From assembly GCA_001803225.1 (NCBI GenBank), contig MHBF01000011.1, positions 1 to 46,509 on the forward strand: 46,509 nucleotides of DNA, given 5' to 3'. A program made the translations under genes and the position numbers. Shown here piece after piece: positions 16,764 to 27,300 of this stretch (position 1 is the stretch's first letter; each line of letters begins with the position of its first letter). The notes under the pieces are model-generated. The model had not been told where the DNA came from. It ran no database searches and saw nothing but the letters and a program-made list of their open reading frames with translations. This stretch comes from Lentisphaerae bacterium GWF2_44_16 (GTDB lineage Bacteria; Verrucomicrobiota; Lentisphaeria; Victivallales; GWF2-45-14).

Positions 16764-18757
16764 ATATAATATTTTCCAACGCATATATTTTTCCATTTCT
16801 CCTCCTGCTCGCGCTACCCTTGCTTCTGCACCTTCTCGCAAGAAAAAAACCGCCTCTTTACGATTTCAGTTCCCTGGAGTTCATCAGAAAAATAGTTAAG
16901 CACAGCATCAGAATGAAACGGCCCAAAGATATCTTATTGCTGGTGCTGAGAACACTCTTCGTGCTTTTCATTGTGTGGCTTTTTCTGAAGCCGCTCTTTT
17001 TCGGTAAAGGACTTCCGGGAGCCTTTAGCGGCAGCAGAAATATAGTGATAATAGTGGATGCTACCGCCTCGATGAGATACATAGAGGCCGGACAGACGCG
17101 TTTTTCAATGGCCTGCGCGGAAGCGTCCGAAATACTTTCCGGACTCGGAAAAAACAGCAAGGCAAACGTCATCTGGCTGAAGTTAAGGCCGCAGGGCATA
17201 TACCCCGGTCCCTCCCTGAACAAAACCTATATCCAGGAATGTCTGGCAAAAGCCGACGCAAACAGTGAAACAGGAGACCCCGCTACAGCGTTTGAACTTG
17301 CCTTGAAAATGCTCGAAGGAACAGACGGCGCAAGGGAAATATGCATAATATCCGACTTCCAGAATTCGCAGTGGGAAAGCTTCAAACCTGTTACACCCGG
17401 AGGAGTCAAGCTTATATCGGTGAAAGTCGGGAACGGAAACGCGGCTAACCTGGCCGTTACGAGAATATTTGTGGAACCGGCTTTTCCGCTTGCCGGCGAA
17501 GAAGAAAAAATATATGCGGAAATAAAGAACTATTCTTCCGAACCGCGTAGAACTACAGTCTTCTTTCAGTTGGGAGGTTTGAGAAAAAATATGAGCGTGA
17601 TGGTCCCGGCCTGGGGAACTGCGAGTTCGGCCTTCAGAATTGACGGGAAAAAGGCGGGGACTTATACACTTGAAATATCGATAGGCGAAGATCTTTTTCC
17701 CGAAGACAATCAGCGATGGGCTTTCCTGAATGTCGCCCCGGCACTCAAAATAGGGGTCTGTGAAAACTCAAAAGAAAATATGACCGCAAAATTCTGGCTT
17801 CGCGCACTGAACGCCGTTTCGTGGATAAACGCTGAAAGCATTGCTCTCAATGATGCCGACGCTATAAAAAAATGTGATATAATCATGCTTGCGGGCTGGG
17901 ACGGAAGAATGGCGGAAACCCTGAAAGAATTCCTTGCCTCCGGAGCGGGCGTTTTCTGCATGCCTGCTGAAGGAATGCCGCTCCAAAGCCTCTCGGAGCT
18001 CTCCGGATTGAAAAAAACGCAAGCGGGCAAAGCTCTCCTCGAAAATCTTTCAGAGCCGCTCGGACTTCAGATAAGCGCTCCCGGGGACAAAGTCTTCAGC
18101 ATATTTTCAGAAGGAACGTATGGAAATCCCGCGGGAGGAACTTTTCACCGGCGTTTCAATATCAATGCGGGAGGCGAAGTGCTTCTGAGATACCGGGACG
18201 GAATTCCGGCATTGACGCGCAACCGTAATAAAGGTACTTTTTATTTCTGGAACATGGCGCTTGACGGCAAAGACGGGGCATTTGCAAAAAGACAGCAGTT
18301 CCTTCCATTTCTGGCTGAACTTCTCCTGGACGCGCGACCGCTTATAGGCCGTACGGCAAAACACTATATGCCCGGAGAAGAAGCACAGCTTAAACTGAGC
18401 CCGGAAATGGCGGGCCGCGAAATAAAATTGTTTTCTCCTGAAAGCAAATTATGCAATATTAAAAACAGGATAAGCGGGAATTGCGCTATATTGTCAGGAG
18501 TCCTGCAATCATGCGGAGTATACTGCTGGAAAAGCGGGGAGAATATTATCGAAAGAACAATCGTCAACTTTCCGCAGATAGAATCTGATCTGAGAACTGT
18601 TTCATCGAAAAAAATAGAATCGTTCGGGATATTGTCGGAAAGCGGAAGCGTAAAACTTCTGCATGAAGGGCTTGAACTGTGGCCGTTTATCCTGGCGGCA
18701 GTGATGGCACTCTTGCTTTTGGAGGGACTTGTAATGTTGTGGGCGGAAAGAAAATGA
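16760..18757 (+). CDS. BatA-like membrane protein with VWA domain
   Basis: A 665-aa protein. Residues 1-85 match the BatA N-terminal domain: two hydrophobic helices around ARKKPPLYDFSSLEFIRKI. A VWA domain follows, beginning NIVIIVDATASMRY, where the MIDAS motif is Asp-x-Thr-x-Ser rather than Asp-x-Ser-x-Ser. The middle is beta-rich and the protein ends with a membrane helix (FILAAVMALLLLEGLVMLW) and a short cytoplasmic tail. The architecture places the VWA and beta domains in the periplasm. It starts with GTG overlapping the DUF58 stop and ends overlapping the next ATG (ATGA). It probably works with MoxR and the DUF58 protein in an envelope process. Confidence 0.9.
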   Translation: MNIIFSNAYIFPFLLLLALPLLLHLLARKKPPLYDFSSLEFIRKIVKHSIRMKRPKDILLLVLRTLFVLFIVWLFLKPLFFGKGLPGAFSGSRNIVIIVDATASMRYIEAGQTRFSMACAEASEILSGLGKNSKANVIWLKLRPQGIYPGPSLNKTYIQECLAKADANSETGDPATAFELALKMLEGTDGAREICIISDFQNSQWESFKPVTPGGVKLISVKVGNGNAANLAVTRIFVEPAFPLAGEEEKIYAEIKNYSSEPRRTTVFFQLGGLRKNMSVMVPAWGTASSAFRIDGKKAGTYTLEISIGEDLFPEDNQRWAFLNVAPALKIGVCENSKENMTAKFWLRALNAVSWINAESIALNDADAIKKCDIIMLAGWDGRMAETLKEFLASGAGVFCMPAEGMPLQSLSELSGLKKTQAGKALLENLSEPLGLQISAPGDKVFSIFSEGTYGNPAGGTFHRRFNINAGGEVLLRYRDGIPALTRNRNKGTFYFWNMALDGKDGAFAKRQQFLPFLAELLLDARPLIGRTAKHYMPGEEAQLKLSPEMAGREIKLFSPESKLCNIKNRISGNCAILSGVLQSCGVYCWKSGENIIERTIVNFPQIESDLRTVSSKKIESFGILSESGSVKLLHEGLELWPFILAAVMALLLLEGLVMLWAERK

Positions 18758-20952
18758 ATCCTCTTATACCAATAGAATATGCATTAATTCTGACAGCGCT
18801 CTTTGTTTTCATTGCCGTATGGATGGGCTGGAAATCTTCAGGCGGCGCAGGAACCGGAAAGCGCTTGACAATCACTGCTCTGAGAGGGGCGACAGCTTTA
18901 CTGCTAATGCTTATCGCTCTCAATCCCGGCAGATGGCGGCAGGAGGACAGCGGCAGCGAAAAAAGATGGGCTGTTATGATTGACCGCAGCCTGAGCATGG
19001 ATGTGAAAGATGAGAAAGGCGGTATGAGCCGCTGGGAAAAAGCGCATACATGCCTGATGAAGATAGACCAATTTGCAGGAATGCCGAAAGATTACTATAC
19101 ATTCTCGGCGGGACTTGAGGAAAAACTCAATAGTCCTGAGGATATGAAAAAATTAAAAGCGGATGGAGCTTCGACCGATATAACAGGGACAGGAGAGAAG
19201 CTTATCGATATTTATAAGGCTGGAAGATCGGGATTGGCGGGGATGATAATAATTTCCGACGGACACCAGATCGCGCCATCGAAAGAAGGCGAATTCGCGC
19301 TAAGGGCTAGGGCAGAATGCATGCCCGTATACGCGTTTGTACCCGGAGGGAAAGTACCGGGCAAAAATATTTCAATAACGGCTTCAAGGCGTTATTACAC
19401 TGCGTTCATAGGAGAAACGTTAAGTATCCAGACGTTCGTGAAAAACACGAATATGGGAAATACAGGAATATCTCTGGAACTTTCATGCAACGGGAGAAAT
19501 CCCGAAACCAAAAAATTGCAGATAGAAAACAATTCCACCGCGGAATGCGAATTCAAAATGAAGTTTCCCCAAAAGGGAATATACAGAATAACATTGTCCG
19601 CAGGCCATATCGCCGGCGACGGAGTGCAGGACGACGACCAGACCGAGATAATGGTCTCGGTCATCAATGAAAAAATAAACATCCTCATGATAGAGGGACA
19701 GCCGTTCTGGGACAGCAAATTTCTCTCCCAGGCACTTCGCAAAAACCCGAATATCAATCTTACCAATATCTACCGGCTCTCTGAAACACGTTATTTCGAA
19801 GTCAAAACAGACGAAAGCGGCGCATCTGAATCCGAAGTTCCCATATTCCCGGACAATATAAAAGACCTTGCAGCGTTCGACATAGTCATATTCGGCAAGG
19901 GCATAGAATATTTTCTCAACAACAAAAGGATAAATCTGCTAAAAGTTTATCTTAAGGATTCAGGTGGCGCTTTACTTCTCGCAAGGGCAAAGCCTTATTC
20001 GGAAAACTTGCCCGGCTTTGAAACTCTCGAACCCGTAAAATGGGGCGAAGCCGTCAGCAGGGAATATCGTTGGGAACCGACTGAAGCAGGAACCGCAAGC
20101 GGTATTTTCGGCGATTTTCTTCCCGGAATAAACAACAGGATATGGAACGAACTCCCGATGCTCAAATACGCATACAGATGCCCCGAGTTAAATTCATTTT
20201 CAGAAGTACTCGCGCAGGGAAAAGTAAGTTCCTCTTCCGGCGCGGGTTCCAGTTTCCCTGTCCTGATTTCGAGAAAGTACGGCAAGGGAATAGTTACCGC
20301 GCTCAATTCGGAAGGACTTTGGACATGGGACTTCTTTCCGTCTGGAAAAGGGAACGGCGCGTTCTATGGAGAATTCTGGCTGCAGTTGATACACTGGATG
20401 GCAAGGCATTCTGACTATCTGCCCGGATTTAATATGGCGCTCCGTCTCAACAAAACATCCGTCCTTCCCGGCGAACCGGTAACGGCTCTTATATCCGCAA
20501 GGGATACAGCTTCAGAAAAATCAGATATTCTCATCAATGTCTTCAAAAATTCACAGCTTATTGACTCAATAAAACCTGTCTTCGATGAGGACGGAAGTTC
20601 AGGAAGCGCTATCATAGTCCCTGGAAAAACGGGAATACTTACGGTGGAACTGCGTTACAAAGAGAATTCGAAAGATATGACGCTTCACAGTATGCTTTTT
20701 GTGAAACGTCCCCCGGAAGAGGGTGACGAGTTGAGCGCCGATCCCGCATTCCTGAAAAAAATATGCGAGGACAGCGGAGGAAGGCTTATCGCCAATGATG
20801 AAATTGAGTTCATGAAAAAAGAAAAGGATATCCTGCCGGAACAAGGTAATGCGGTATGGATTCCGTTATGGGATAATTGGATGCTTCTATGCGTTATAGT
20901 TTTCCTTGCAGGGGCCGAATGCTTTATCAGACGGAGAAACGGAATGTTATGA
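18754..20952 (+). CDS. Membrane-anchored VWA/glutamine-amidotransferase-like protein
   Basis: A 732-aa protein starting at the ATG overlapping the previous stop (ATGA). Two N-terminal membrane helices (ALILTALFVFIAVWMGW and ATALLLMLIALNP) are followed by a VWA domain with a complete MIDAS signature in MIDRSLSMD, a beta domain, and a region beginning INILMIEGQPFWDSKFLS that resembles the class I glutamine-amidotransferase-like fold found in such proteins; no catalytic Cys triad is evident. A C-terminal membrane helix (LLCVIVFLAGAECF) anchors the end. This layout is typical of the larger VWA proteins of MoxR operons in planctomycetes and relatives. The role is inferred from context. Confidence 0.88.
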   Translation: MNPLIPIEYALILTALFVFIAVWMGWKSSGGAGTGKRLTITALRGATALLLMLIALNPGRWRQEDSGSEKRWAVMIDRSLSMDVKDEKGGMSRWEKAHTCLMKIDQFAGMPKDYYTFSAGLEEKLNSPEDMKKLKADGASTDITGTGEKLIDIYKAGRSGLAGMIIISDGHQIAPSKEGEFALRARAECMPVYAFVPGGKVPGKNISITASRRYYTAFIGETLSIQTFVKNTNMGNTGISLELSCNGRNPETKKLQIENNSTAECEFKMKFPQKGIYRITLSAGHIAGDGVQDDDQTEIMVSVINEKINILMIEGQPFWDSKFLSQALRKNPNINLTNIYRLSETRYFEVKTDESGASESEVPIFPDNIKDLAAFDIVIFGKGIEYFLNNKRINLLKVYLKDSGGALLLARAKPYSENLPGFETLEPVKWGEAVSREYRWEPTEAGTASGIFGDFLPGINNRIWNELPMLKYAYRCPELNSFSEVLAQGKVSSSSGAGSSFPVLISRKYGKGIVTALNSEGLWTWDFFPSGKGNGAFYGEFWLQLIHWMARHSDYLPGFNMALRLNKTSVLPGEPVTALISARDTASEKSDILINVFKNSQLIDSIKPVFDEDGSSGSAIIVPGKTGILTVELRYKENSKDMTLHSMLFVKRPPEEGDELSADPAFLKKICEDSGGRLIANDEIEFMKKEKDILPEQGNAVWIPLWDNWMLLCVIVFLAGAECFIRRRNGML

Positions 20953-23726
20953 GAAAGCAGGCTTACAATAATTTTTATAGAAAATTCAGCAGTCTTGAGA
21001 AATTCAGAAAAACGGCTCTGCTGGCATCAGAACTCATAAGGTCGGCCGGGTCCTTCGTCCTCCTCCTCGCGTTTTATATCGTTGCCGATTATTTTCTGGC
21101 ATTCCCGAACGAAGCTCTACTTTTTCTCGACTGCCTGTTCGGGCTTTTCATAATAGTAGCCTTTGGGACAAGAGCGCTGAAAATAGTTCTGCTTTCAAGA
21201 GCGGACTCTGCCGCGTTTTTGGACACAGTCGCAAAAAACAAAAGGCGGAGCATTCTCAGCGCTTACGAACTTGAAAAACGGCTTTCCGTCTCCTCTGGAA
21301 CTGATAAAGACAGTTTCGAACAGTATCTCATATCTAAAACAGCGGAGGACGCAAGCAAAGTCATGGACAAACTGACTCTGAAGGACATCCTTCCCACGGA
21401 ACTTCTGAAAAAGATAAGCTTACGGTTTTTTATCGCTCTTGCCGTTTTTGCCGTGATAGCGCTGGCGGGTTTTAACGCGTCGAGAACGATTTTGGCAAGA
21501 ATCTTTTCTCCGCTGAAAGACATCCCTCCGTACAGCCGCTATATTTTCAATGTCAATCCATCGGAACCGGAAGTCCTTTACGGCGACAATCTTGAGCTTT
21601 CAGCGCGCATAAATGGGTCACCGCTCAAATCGCAGGTCTGGTTCTGTACAAGGGACGGAGGCAAGGTTCGCCGAAGTGCGTGTTTCAGGGAAGGACCAGA
21701 TTCTGTCGCGCAAAAAATAGAAAAAGTAACCGCTCCGCTGGAATTCTGTTTTGCGACGGGCCGGGCGCGCAGCCGCTGGCACAAGGTAAAAATCCTCTTC
21801 CAGCCGAAAGTCATGCTCGCAAAGGTACTCGTAAACTCCCCATCGTACAGCAGAATACCGCCACGGTCATTTATCGCTGGTACCGAGGATATCAGGGGAC
21901 TGAAAGGTTCGGACCTGGAGCTTAGCATCGTCAGCAACAGACCTCTTTCGGGCGGACGGCTTACCATTAAACCGGAAAACAGCGCGGAAAGCCTCTCTGT
22001 CAACGGTGAAAAAACTTCTCCAAATACCGTAACTTTCCGCTGGAAGCTGAATTCCCCGGCAAAGCTCGAAGCTGATATTCTCGACCAGATCGGCACAAAA
22101 TCAAGCAAACCGCTCGTCCTTAAGCAGGCTATTTCCGAAGACCTTCTGCCTGAAGTTTCAATCTCTGAGCCGGGTCCATTCATGTTAGCCACGCCAGGAG
22201 TGAAAATATCATTCAGAGGAACCGTCAAGGATGACATCGGCTTGAGAAAAATAGAACTCGTAAAAGCACTTTTCGGATATCATGACCGCATCGCCAGGCT
22301 GGGGACCCCGGACTACAGCAAGGAGGAAAACATCGCTTTCGATATTGATTTTGCGCGTCTAGGCGTAGAGCCCGGCCAGACACTGGAATTCTACATGGAG
22401 GCTTTCGACGTAAATCCCGAACTGACCGGCGTAGCCGCCTCGGATATACTGAGAATCCAGATAATATCCGATGCCGAGTATGCCGAGTATCTCAGGAATT
22501 ATATCAAGCTGGAAAAAATAATCGCGTCCTACAGGGAGCTTTCCGGTGAGTTTGAAAACTTGAGAAAACTCTCTTCTGATTTTAAAAAGGCTCTCGAAAA
22601 AGGCGGTCTTTCCGCCGAAGAAAAGAAACGCCTTATTGACGAAATACGCAAGAGTAACGAGCGGGCCGAAAAACTTTTCAGGCGCTTCGCTGAAGATTTC
22701 CCGATATACGATATGGAAAAAGAACAGAAGGAGACCTTCAGAAATATTCTTTCCCGCATCGTTGCGAACAACGAGATTATCGCTGGAATGAACATGCAAA
22801 ACGAGGAAGACCTTAAGAAACGCCTCGAAAAAATAAGTGCCGCGCTGGAGGAAAAACAGCCTGCGATGCGGCAGATAAATGATTCAGTTGATAAATTTGA
22901 GGCGCTTGCGAATATAATGGCCGACAGCGCCTTATTTAGAAAACTTCTCATGGAGCAAAGTTCCGTCGTAAGACGTCTCAACCGTTACGAAGGCGGCCAA
23001 CAGGAACGTAGCGTCATGCTCGGAAATACCGCCGTAAAACAGAAAGAAATACTTGAGCAGTTACGGAAACTTATTGAAAATATCGGCATCCATGCCGAAA
23101 AACTGCAACCCGAATACTGGAAACTGAAAAAAGATTCCATGGCTTTTGTGGCGGCAATAAACAGGCACATGATTACCGATTTCATGAAATTCGCCATGGA
23201 AGCAGCGCTGAGACAAAACGGTCCCGGCGCATATAAGAACGCCCTTGAAGCATATAGAAAAATGCTCCTGCTCGCGGGAGAACAGAAGGAACAGGATTCA
23301 TTCTGCGATATGATGAACGGAAAAATCAGCTTCTCAATCAATGATGAAATGATGAGCACCGCGAAAGAAATGCTCAATGCCATAAATAAACAGATAAACG
23401 GCGGAAACTCGGGAAAAGAAGGAGAAGCCGGAAGTGGACAGTTTTCAGGTGGTCAAAGTGGATATTCTACAACATCAAATTCGATGCTCAATGTACCGGT
23501 CATGGGGCCGCCGCGTTCAATGCCCGGAAAAGAAAATGTCCAAGGCCGCGGCAATGGAAAAGGAGAAGCTGGAAATGACTGTTCAGGAAATCGTCTGATA
23601 GATAAAAATTCCAGTGAAAAACTCTCTGTTCCACACAGGAAAAAGCTTGAAGGTGCCGATACGCTTTCTCCTGACGAAATTCCTGAAAAATACAGAGATG
23701 CGGTAAAAAAATATTTTGGAGAATGA
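20949..23726 (+). CDS. Large membrane protein with coiled-coil region (DUF4175-like)
   Basis: A 925-aa protein. Hydrophobic segments near the N-terminus (AGSFVLLLAFYIVADYF, LLFLDCLFGLFIIVAFG and FFIALAVFAVIALAGF) are followed by an extracytoplasmic beta-rich region and a long charged helical stretch (about residues 500-800) with coiled-coil character. A Gly/Ser-rich linker near 810-860 precedes a short conserved-looking tail, LSPDEIPEKYRDAVKKYF. This layout resembles the DUF4175-like proteins encoded next to MoxR/VWA genes. The start at 20949 overlaps the preceding stop (ATGA). The specific function is unknown; a structural or scaffold role is likely. Confidence 0.82.
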   Translation: MRKQAYNNFYRKFSSLEKFRKTALLASELIRSAGSFVLLLAFYIVADYFLAFPNEALLFLDCLFGLFIIVAFGTRALKIVLLSRADSAAFLDTVAKNKRRSILSAYELEKRLSVSSGTDKDSFEQYLISKTAEDASKVMDKLTLKDILPTELLKKISLRFFIALAVFAVIALAGFNASRTILARIFSPLKDIPPYSRYIFNVNPSEPEVLYGDNLELSARINGSPLKSQVWFCTRDGGKVRRSACFREGPDSVAQKIEKVTAPLEFCFATGRARSRWHKVKILFQPKVMLAKVLVNSPSYSRIPPRSFIAGTEDIRGLKGSDLELSIVSNRPLSGGRLTIKPENSAESLSVNGEKTSPNTVTFRWKLNSPAKLEADILDQIGTKSSKPLVLKQAISEDLLPEVSISEPGPFMLATPGVKISFRGTVKDDIGLRKIELVKALFGYHDRIARLGTPDYSKEENIAFDIDFARLGVEPGQTLEFYMEAFDVNPELTGVAASDILRIQIISDAEYAEYLRNYIKLEKIIASYRELSGEFENLRKLSSDFKKALEKGGLSAEEKKRLIDEIRKSNERAEKLFRRFAEDFPIYDMEKEQKETFRNILSRIVANNEIIAGMNMQNEEDLKKRLEKISAALEEKQPAMRQINDSVDKFEALANIMADSALFRKLLMEQSSVVRRLNRYEGGQQERSVMLGNTAVKQKEILEQLRKLIENIGIHAEKLQPEYWKLKKDSMAFVAAINRHMITDFMKFAMEAALRQNGPGAYKNALEAYRKMLLLAGEQKEQDSFCDMMNGKISFSINDEMMSTAKEMLNAINKQINGGNSGKEGEAGSGQFSGGQSGYSTTSNSMLNVPVMGPPRSMPGKENVQGRGNGKGEAGNDCSGNRLIDKNSSEKLSVPHRKKLEGADTLSPDEIPEKYRDAVKKYFGE

Positions 23727-23729
23727 CAT

Positions 23730-24374
23730 ATGAAAAAAATCATCATGACGGTAATTCTTTTACAGACCCTGATGCTTGCGGCAAAAGAGGATGTGATACA
23801 ATGCGCGAATCTTATCTTTGGAGGAGTGCATACATCGAGATGCTTCAGTGCAGAATTTCTTTCCGATGTTCAGAAAAAAACGTCAATCCCGACCGCCAGG
23901 CGCTTCACCAGCGTGAAGCTCGCGTCCGATGAACTCTTCAAATATCCATTTGTCGTCATCACCGGCGAGGATGACTTCATGTTCACAAAGCAGGAACGCG
24001 AAAATCTCAGGAAATATCTTGAGAGCGGAGGCTTTATGCTCGCATCCGCCGGATGTTCCAATAAAAAATTTGCAACCGCATTCAAACGTGAAATATCCCA
24101 TATATTCAAGGATACAAAACTTAAACCCCTCCCCATGGACCATGTCCTCTTCAGGACATTGAACAAGATCGATAAACTGGAGCTCAGTCATTCCAGTTCG
24201 GAAAAACCCTCTCTGGAAGGGATGGAAATAAATGGCCGGATAGTGTTGATCTTTTCTCTGCATGGCCTCAACGACACGGCACACACGCAGGGTTGCTGCT
24301 GTTGCGGCGGCAATGAAATAGTTAATTCTATAGATGTCAATGTCAATATACTTGTTTATGCATTGCTTCATTAG
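23730..24374 (+). CDS. DUF4159 domain protein with CCCC motif
   Basis: A 214-aa secreted protein: signal peptide of about 18 residues, then the DUF4159 fold, resembling a degenerate glutamine-amidotransferase-like domain (FVVITGEDDF, LRKYLESGGFMLASAGC). Near residue 190 four consecutive cysteines occur in HTQGCCCCGGNEI, which could bind metal or take part in disulphide exchange. The neighbour encodes a protein with two thioredoxin modules and a DsbD-type membrane domain, so a redox link is plausible. GGAGAAT lies ahead of the ATG, three bases after the previous stop. Confidence 0.88.
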   Translation: MKKIIMTVILLQTLMLAAKEDVIQCANLIFGGVHTSRCFSAEFLSDVQKKTSIPTARRFTSVKLASDELFKYPFVVITGEDDFMFTKQERENLRKYLESGGFMLASAGCSNKKFATAFKREISHIFKDTKLKPLPMDHVLFRTLNKIDKLELSHSSSEKPSLEGMEINGRIVLIFSLHGLNDTAHTQGCCCCGGNEIVNSIDVNVNILVYALLH

Positions 24375-24391
24375 ATAACGGAGAACGGTAT

Positions 24392-27300
24392 ATGAGAATT
24401 TATTTGAAGATAATTACAGTTGCGATAATTGCGGTGGCAATCTTCTCGGAACTTTCCGCCGCCAGGAAACTGCCATCCGAAAACCGAGCCGGCTTAAACG
24501 TCCCTGTGACCGTGCCGTCCATTCCGGCGTCACCGCCGAAGCCCGAGGATCAGGCCCTGCAGTTCATGAGTGATTTAGACATGGCGCTGGTCAGAGCAAA
24601 GACTGAATACCGCCCTGTTTTTCTGCTGTTTTCTTCTCCGGAGTGTCAGTGGTGCGTCAAGCTCAAAGATGAGATTTTCAGACAACCGGAAATAAAAAAA
24701 CTTCTGAAGCACTTTGTTCTTGTAGATGTCGATGTCAGGCTCGACAATTCCTACAAATGGAATTACATGGTACAGGCAGTGCCCACCATGATATTCCTTT
24801 CTTCCGAGGGCCGGCAACGCAGCAGAATCGATGGTTTCACTGACCTCGAAACTCTTAAGAAAACGCTCGTGACATGCTCAGGAAACAGTGAGGCCGTTAT
24901 GAAAAACGCGGACTTCGAGAACGCGGTCAAGATGCTGGAATCAGAAAATGTCCCGGAAAACAAATGGCCCGAAATAATGATATTGCTCGGAAGGGGCCTG
25001 AAGGAACGCAAAGAGTTGAGCCGTTTGATCTTCAGGATGGATAAAAAACCCCTGAAAGAATTTGTTAAAATGCTTTCAGGCAAACAGCTTGCCGTCAGGC
25101 TCGGAGCGCTTGAAATACTTGAGGAACTCGCCGGAGATGATTTTTCATTTGACCCCTGGAGCAACACTGAAGAAAATTCAACAAAAAATATGAAGGCCAT
25201 TGAGAAATGGAACGAATGGGCCGGAAACGAGAAGACGGGCGGAAGCAAAATATTTTCAGCTCTTACTGACGAAAGATGCAGAACTCTTCTGAACGAAATA
25301 ATAAACGCGCCTGCAGAACGCGCGGCGCGCGCGGCAAGAGCCCTTGAGTCCGGCGGTGACAGCATAATTCCAGTCATAAGAAAATTTCTCGGGGAAAATC
25401 CCGGGCTTCCTGAAGGATCGCGCAAAAAAGTCTTTCAAGTCCTCTATACTATTATACTTTCAGGGAAGTGTATCGGCGAATCCGCCGCTTTGGCGCATAA
25501 ACTTCTTTTCGGCAATATTGACACCAAGCTCAAAGCTATCAGAGACTTGATTCCCATCAGGACAGCAGCTCTGCCAATACTTACAGATTTTCTTGCATCG
25601 ACGGACTCAATTGTCCGGGAGGCTGCTGTTGACGCCATTGCAGAAACAGGGCTCAGGCAGGCGGGAAAAATACTCGCCTGCCGGTTCGAAGTTGAAAAAG
25701 ATCATGAGGTGAAGTTTGCTATTCTCAGAGGTTTCGGGAAAATCCGTTCTATTCACAGCGGGGCCGCGTTGATAAAGGCCCTTTCAACTATTTCCGACGA
25801 AGACCTCGTGATTACCTCCCTTAATTCTCTCAAGTCAATAAAGGCATACGGCATCGAAACTAATCTCGAAAAATGTCTCAACGATGAACGCTGGCGCGTA
25901 AGGGCTGCGGCTCTTGAATGCGTTGAAAAATGTGACCGTCTGGCGCTTGAAGCGAAAGTCGAAGCGCTTTTAGATGATAAGGACCAGTTTATCAGAAGCA
26001 AAGCTGTCAGTGTGATTGCAAAAATATCAAAAGGCTCATCCGGCGCGGCCGCAAAGCTCGCAAGTATGTATTTCAAGGACGACGCCATGAAGGCCCCCGT
26101 CCTTAAGGCATTGTGTTCCATGAACATAAAAATAAATAAAAGTTTTGTTGACGCTCTTGATGGCAAAGACGCACAGACGCTCAATTCAATTGCCGGCATT
26201 ATCTCGGGATGCAACGAAAATATCGAACTGATCGCAAGAAAACTGGCGACTCATGAAAATCCAGATATATCATATCCAGCCATAGGCTTCATTGCCGAAA
26301 AATTCATGAATGAAAAAACAGATGTTGAGACCATAACGGATATCCTTAGAGGCAGCGACAACGGAAAAAAACTCGCCGCTCTTTCAAAACTGTCATTCAG
26401 GTCCGACAATAAGCTCTTTGCTCCTTACTTCTTACTGAAAAAATCTGAAAGAGATGGGAAAGATTCTTATTTCAACGGAATCATAGCAGGCGTTGAAAAT
26501 AAAGATTCTGCAAGCAAAGTTCTCAACACCTTTGAAGAAGAAACTGGAAAGAAACAGGAAAAAACAGCCCAGGCCGCGAAAGGAAATAAAGCCAGTCCGG
26601 ACGTAAACGATATCTTTGGCGCATTTGAAGAAACTGAAAAAAAGCAGGAAAAACCAGTTCAGACCGCAAAAGAAAATAATAATCCGGACGTAAACGATAT
26701 CTTCAGCGCGTTCGATGAGCAGGAAAAGAGAAATCCCCCGGTTAATAAAAGCGCGCCCCCAGAAAATCCCCCGGAAAAGCTCCTCGCCGAACTTGGAAGA
26801 CTGTTTAAAAAGTCAAATGACGAAGAAATAAAAATAAACTGTGCCAGGTTTCTCGTCATGACCGGGAATAAAGATGCTCTCGAATACGTCAAAAAGAATT
26901 TTTCGTCCATGCCCGAAGATGAAAAAATGGAAATACTGGAAATGTTTATGCTCCTGAAAGGAGAAAAAATCGACTATTCCGAGATCATTAATATTGCGCT
27001 CGCGGATTCAAACCCGGACATCAGATATGAAGCGGTTAGTTGTATATTTAGAAGCGAAAATTTAAGATGCCTGAAAAGCCTCTTCGAAAAACTGGACAAA
27101 AACGATCCCGCCCTGACAGCCTATGATATAATGAAAGACCGTTATTCGTTCAAGGATGCTGTAGGCAGGCAGAACTTGAAAAAGTTTTTCAGAAAATGGG
27201 CAATGAATACTCTTTCCTCTGAAAAAGCTCCCGACATGTCCCAAATACTTGCTCTTGTGATACTCGCTTCCTGCTGGGAAAAAGATGACGCTAAGCTCAT

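Noticed and set aside
18679-18753. N-terminal extension of the second VWA protein
   Set aside because: The ATG at 18754 overlaps the previous stop and starts directly before a membrane helix; the extra 25 residues are an overlapping frame of the previous gene's end.
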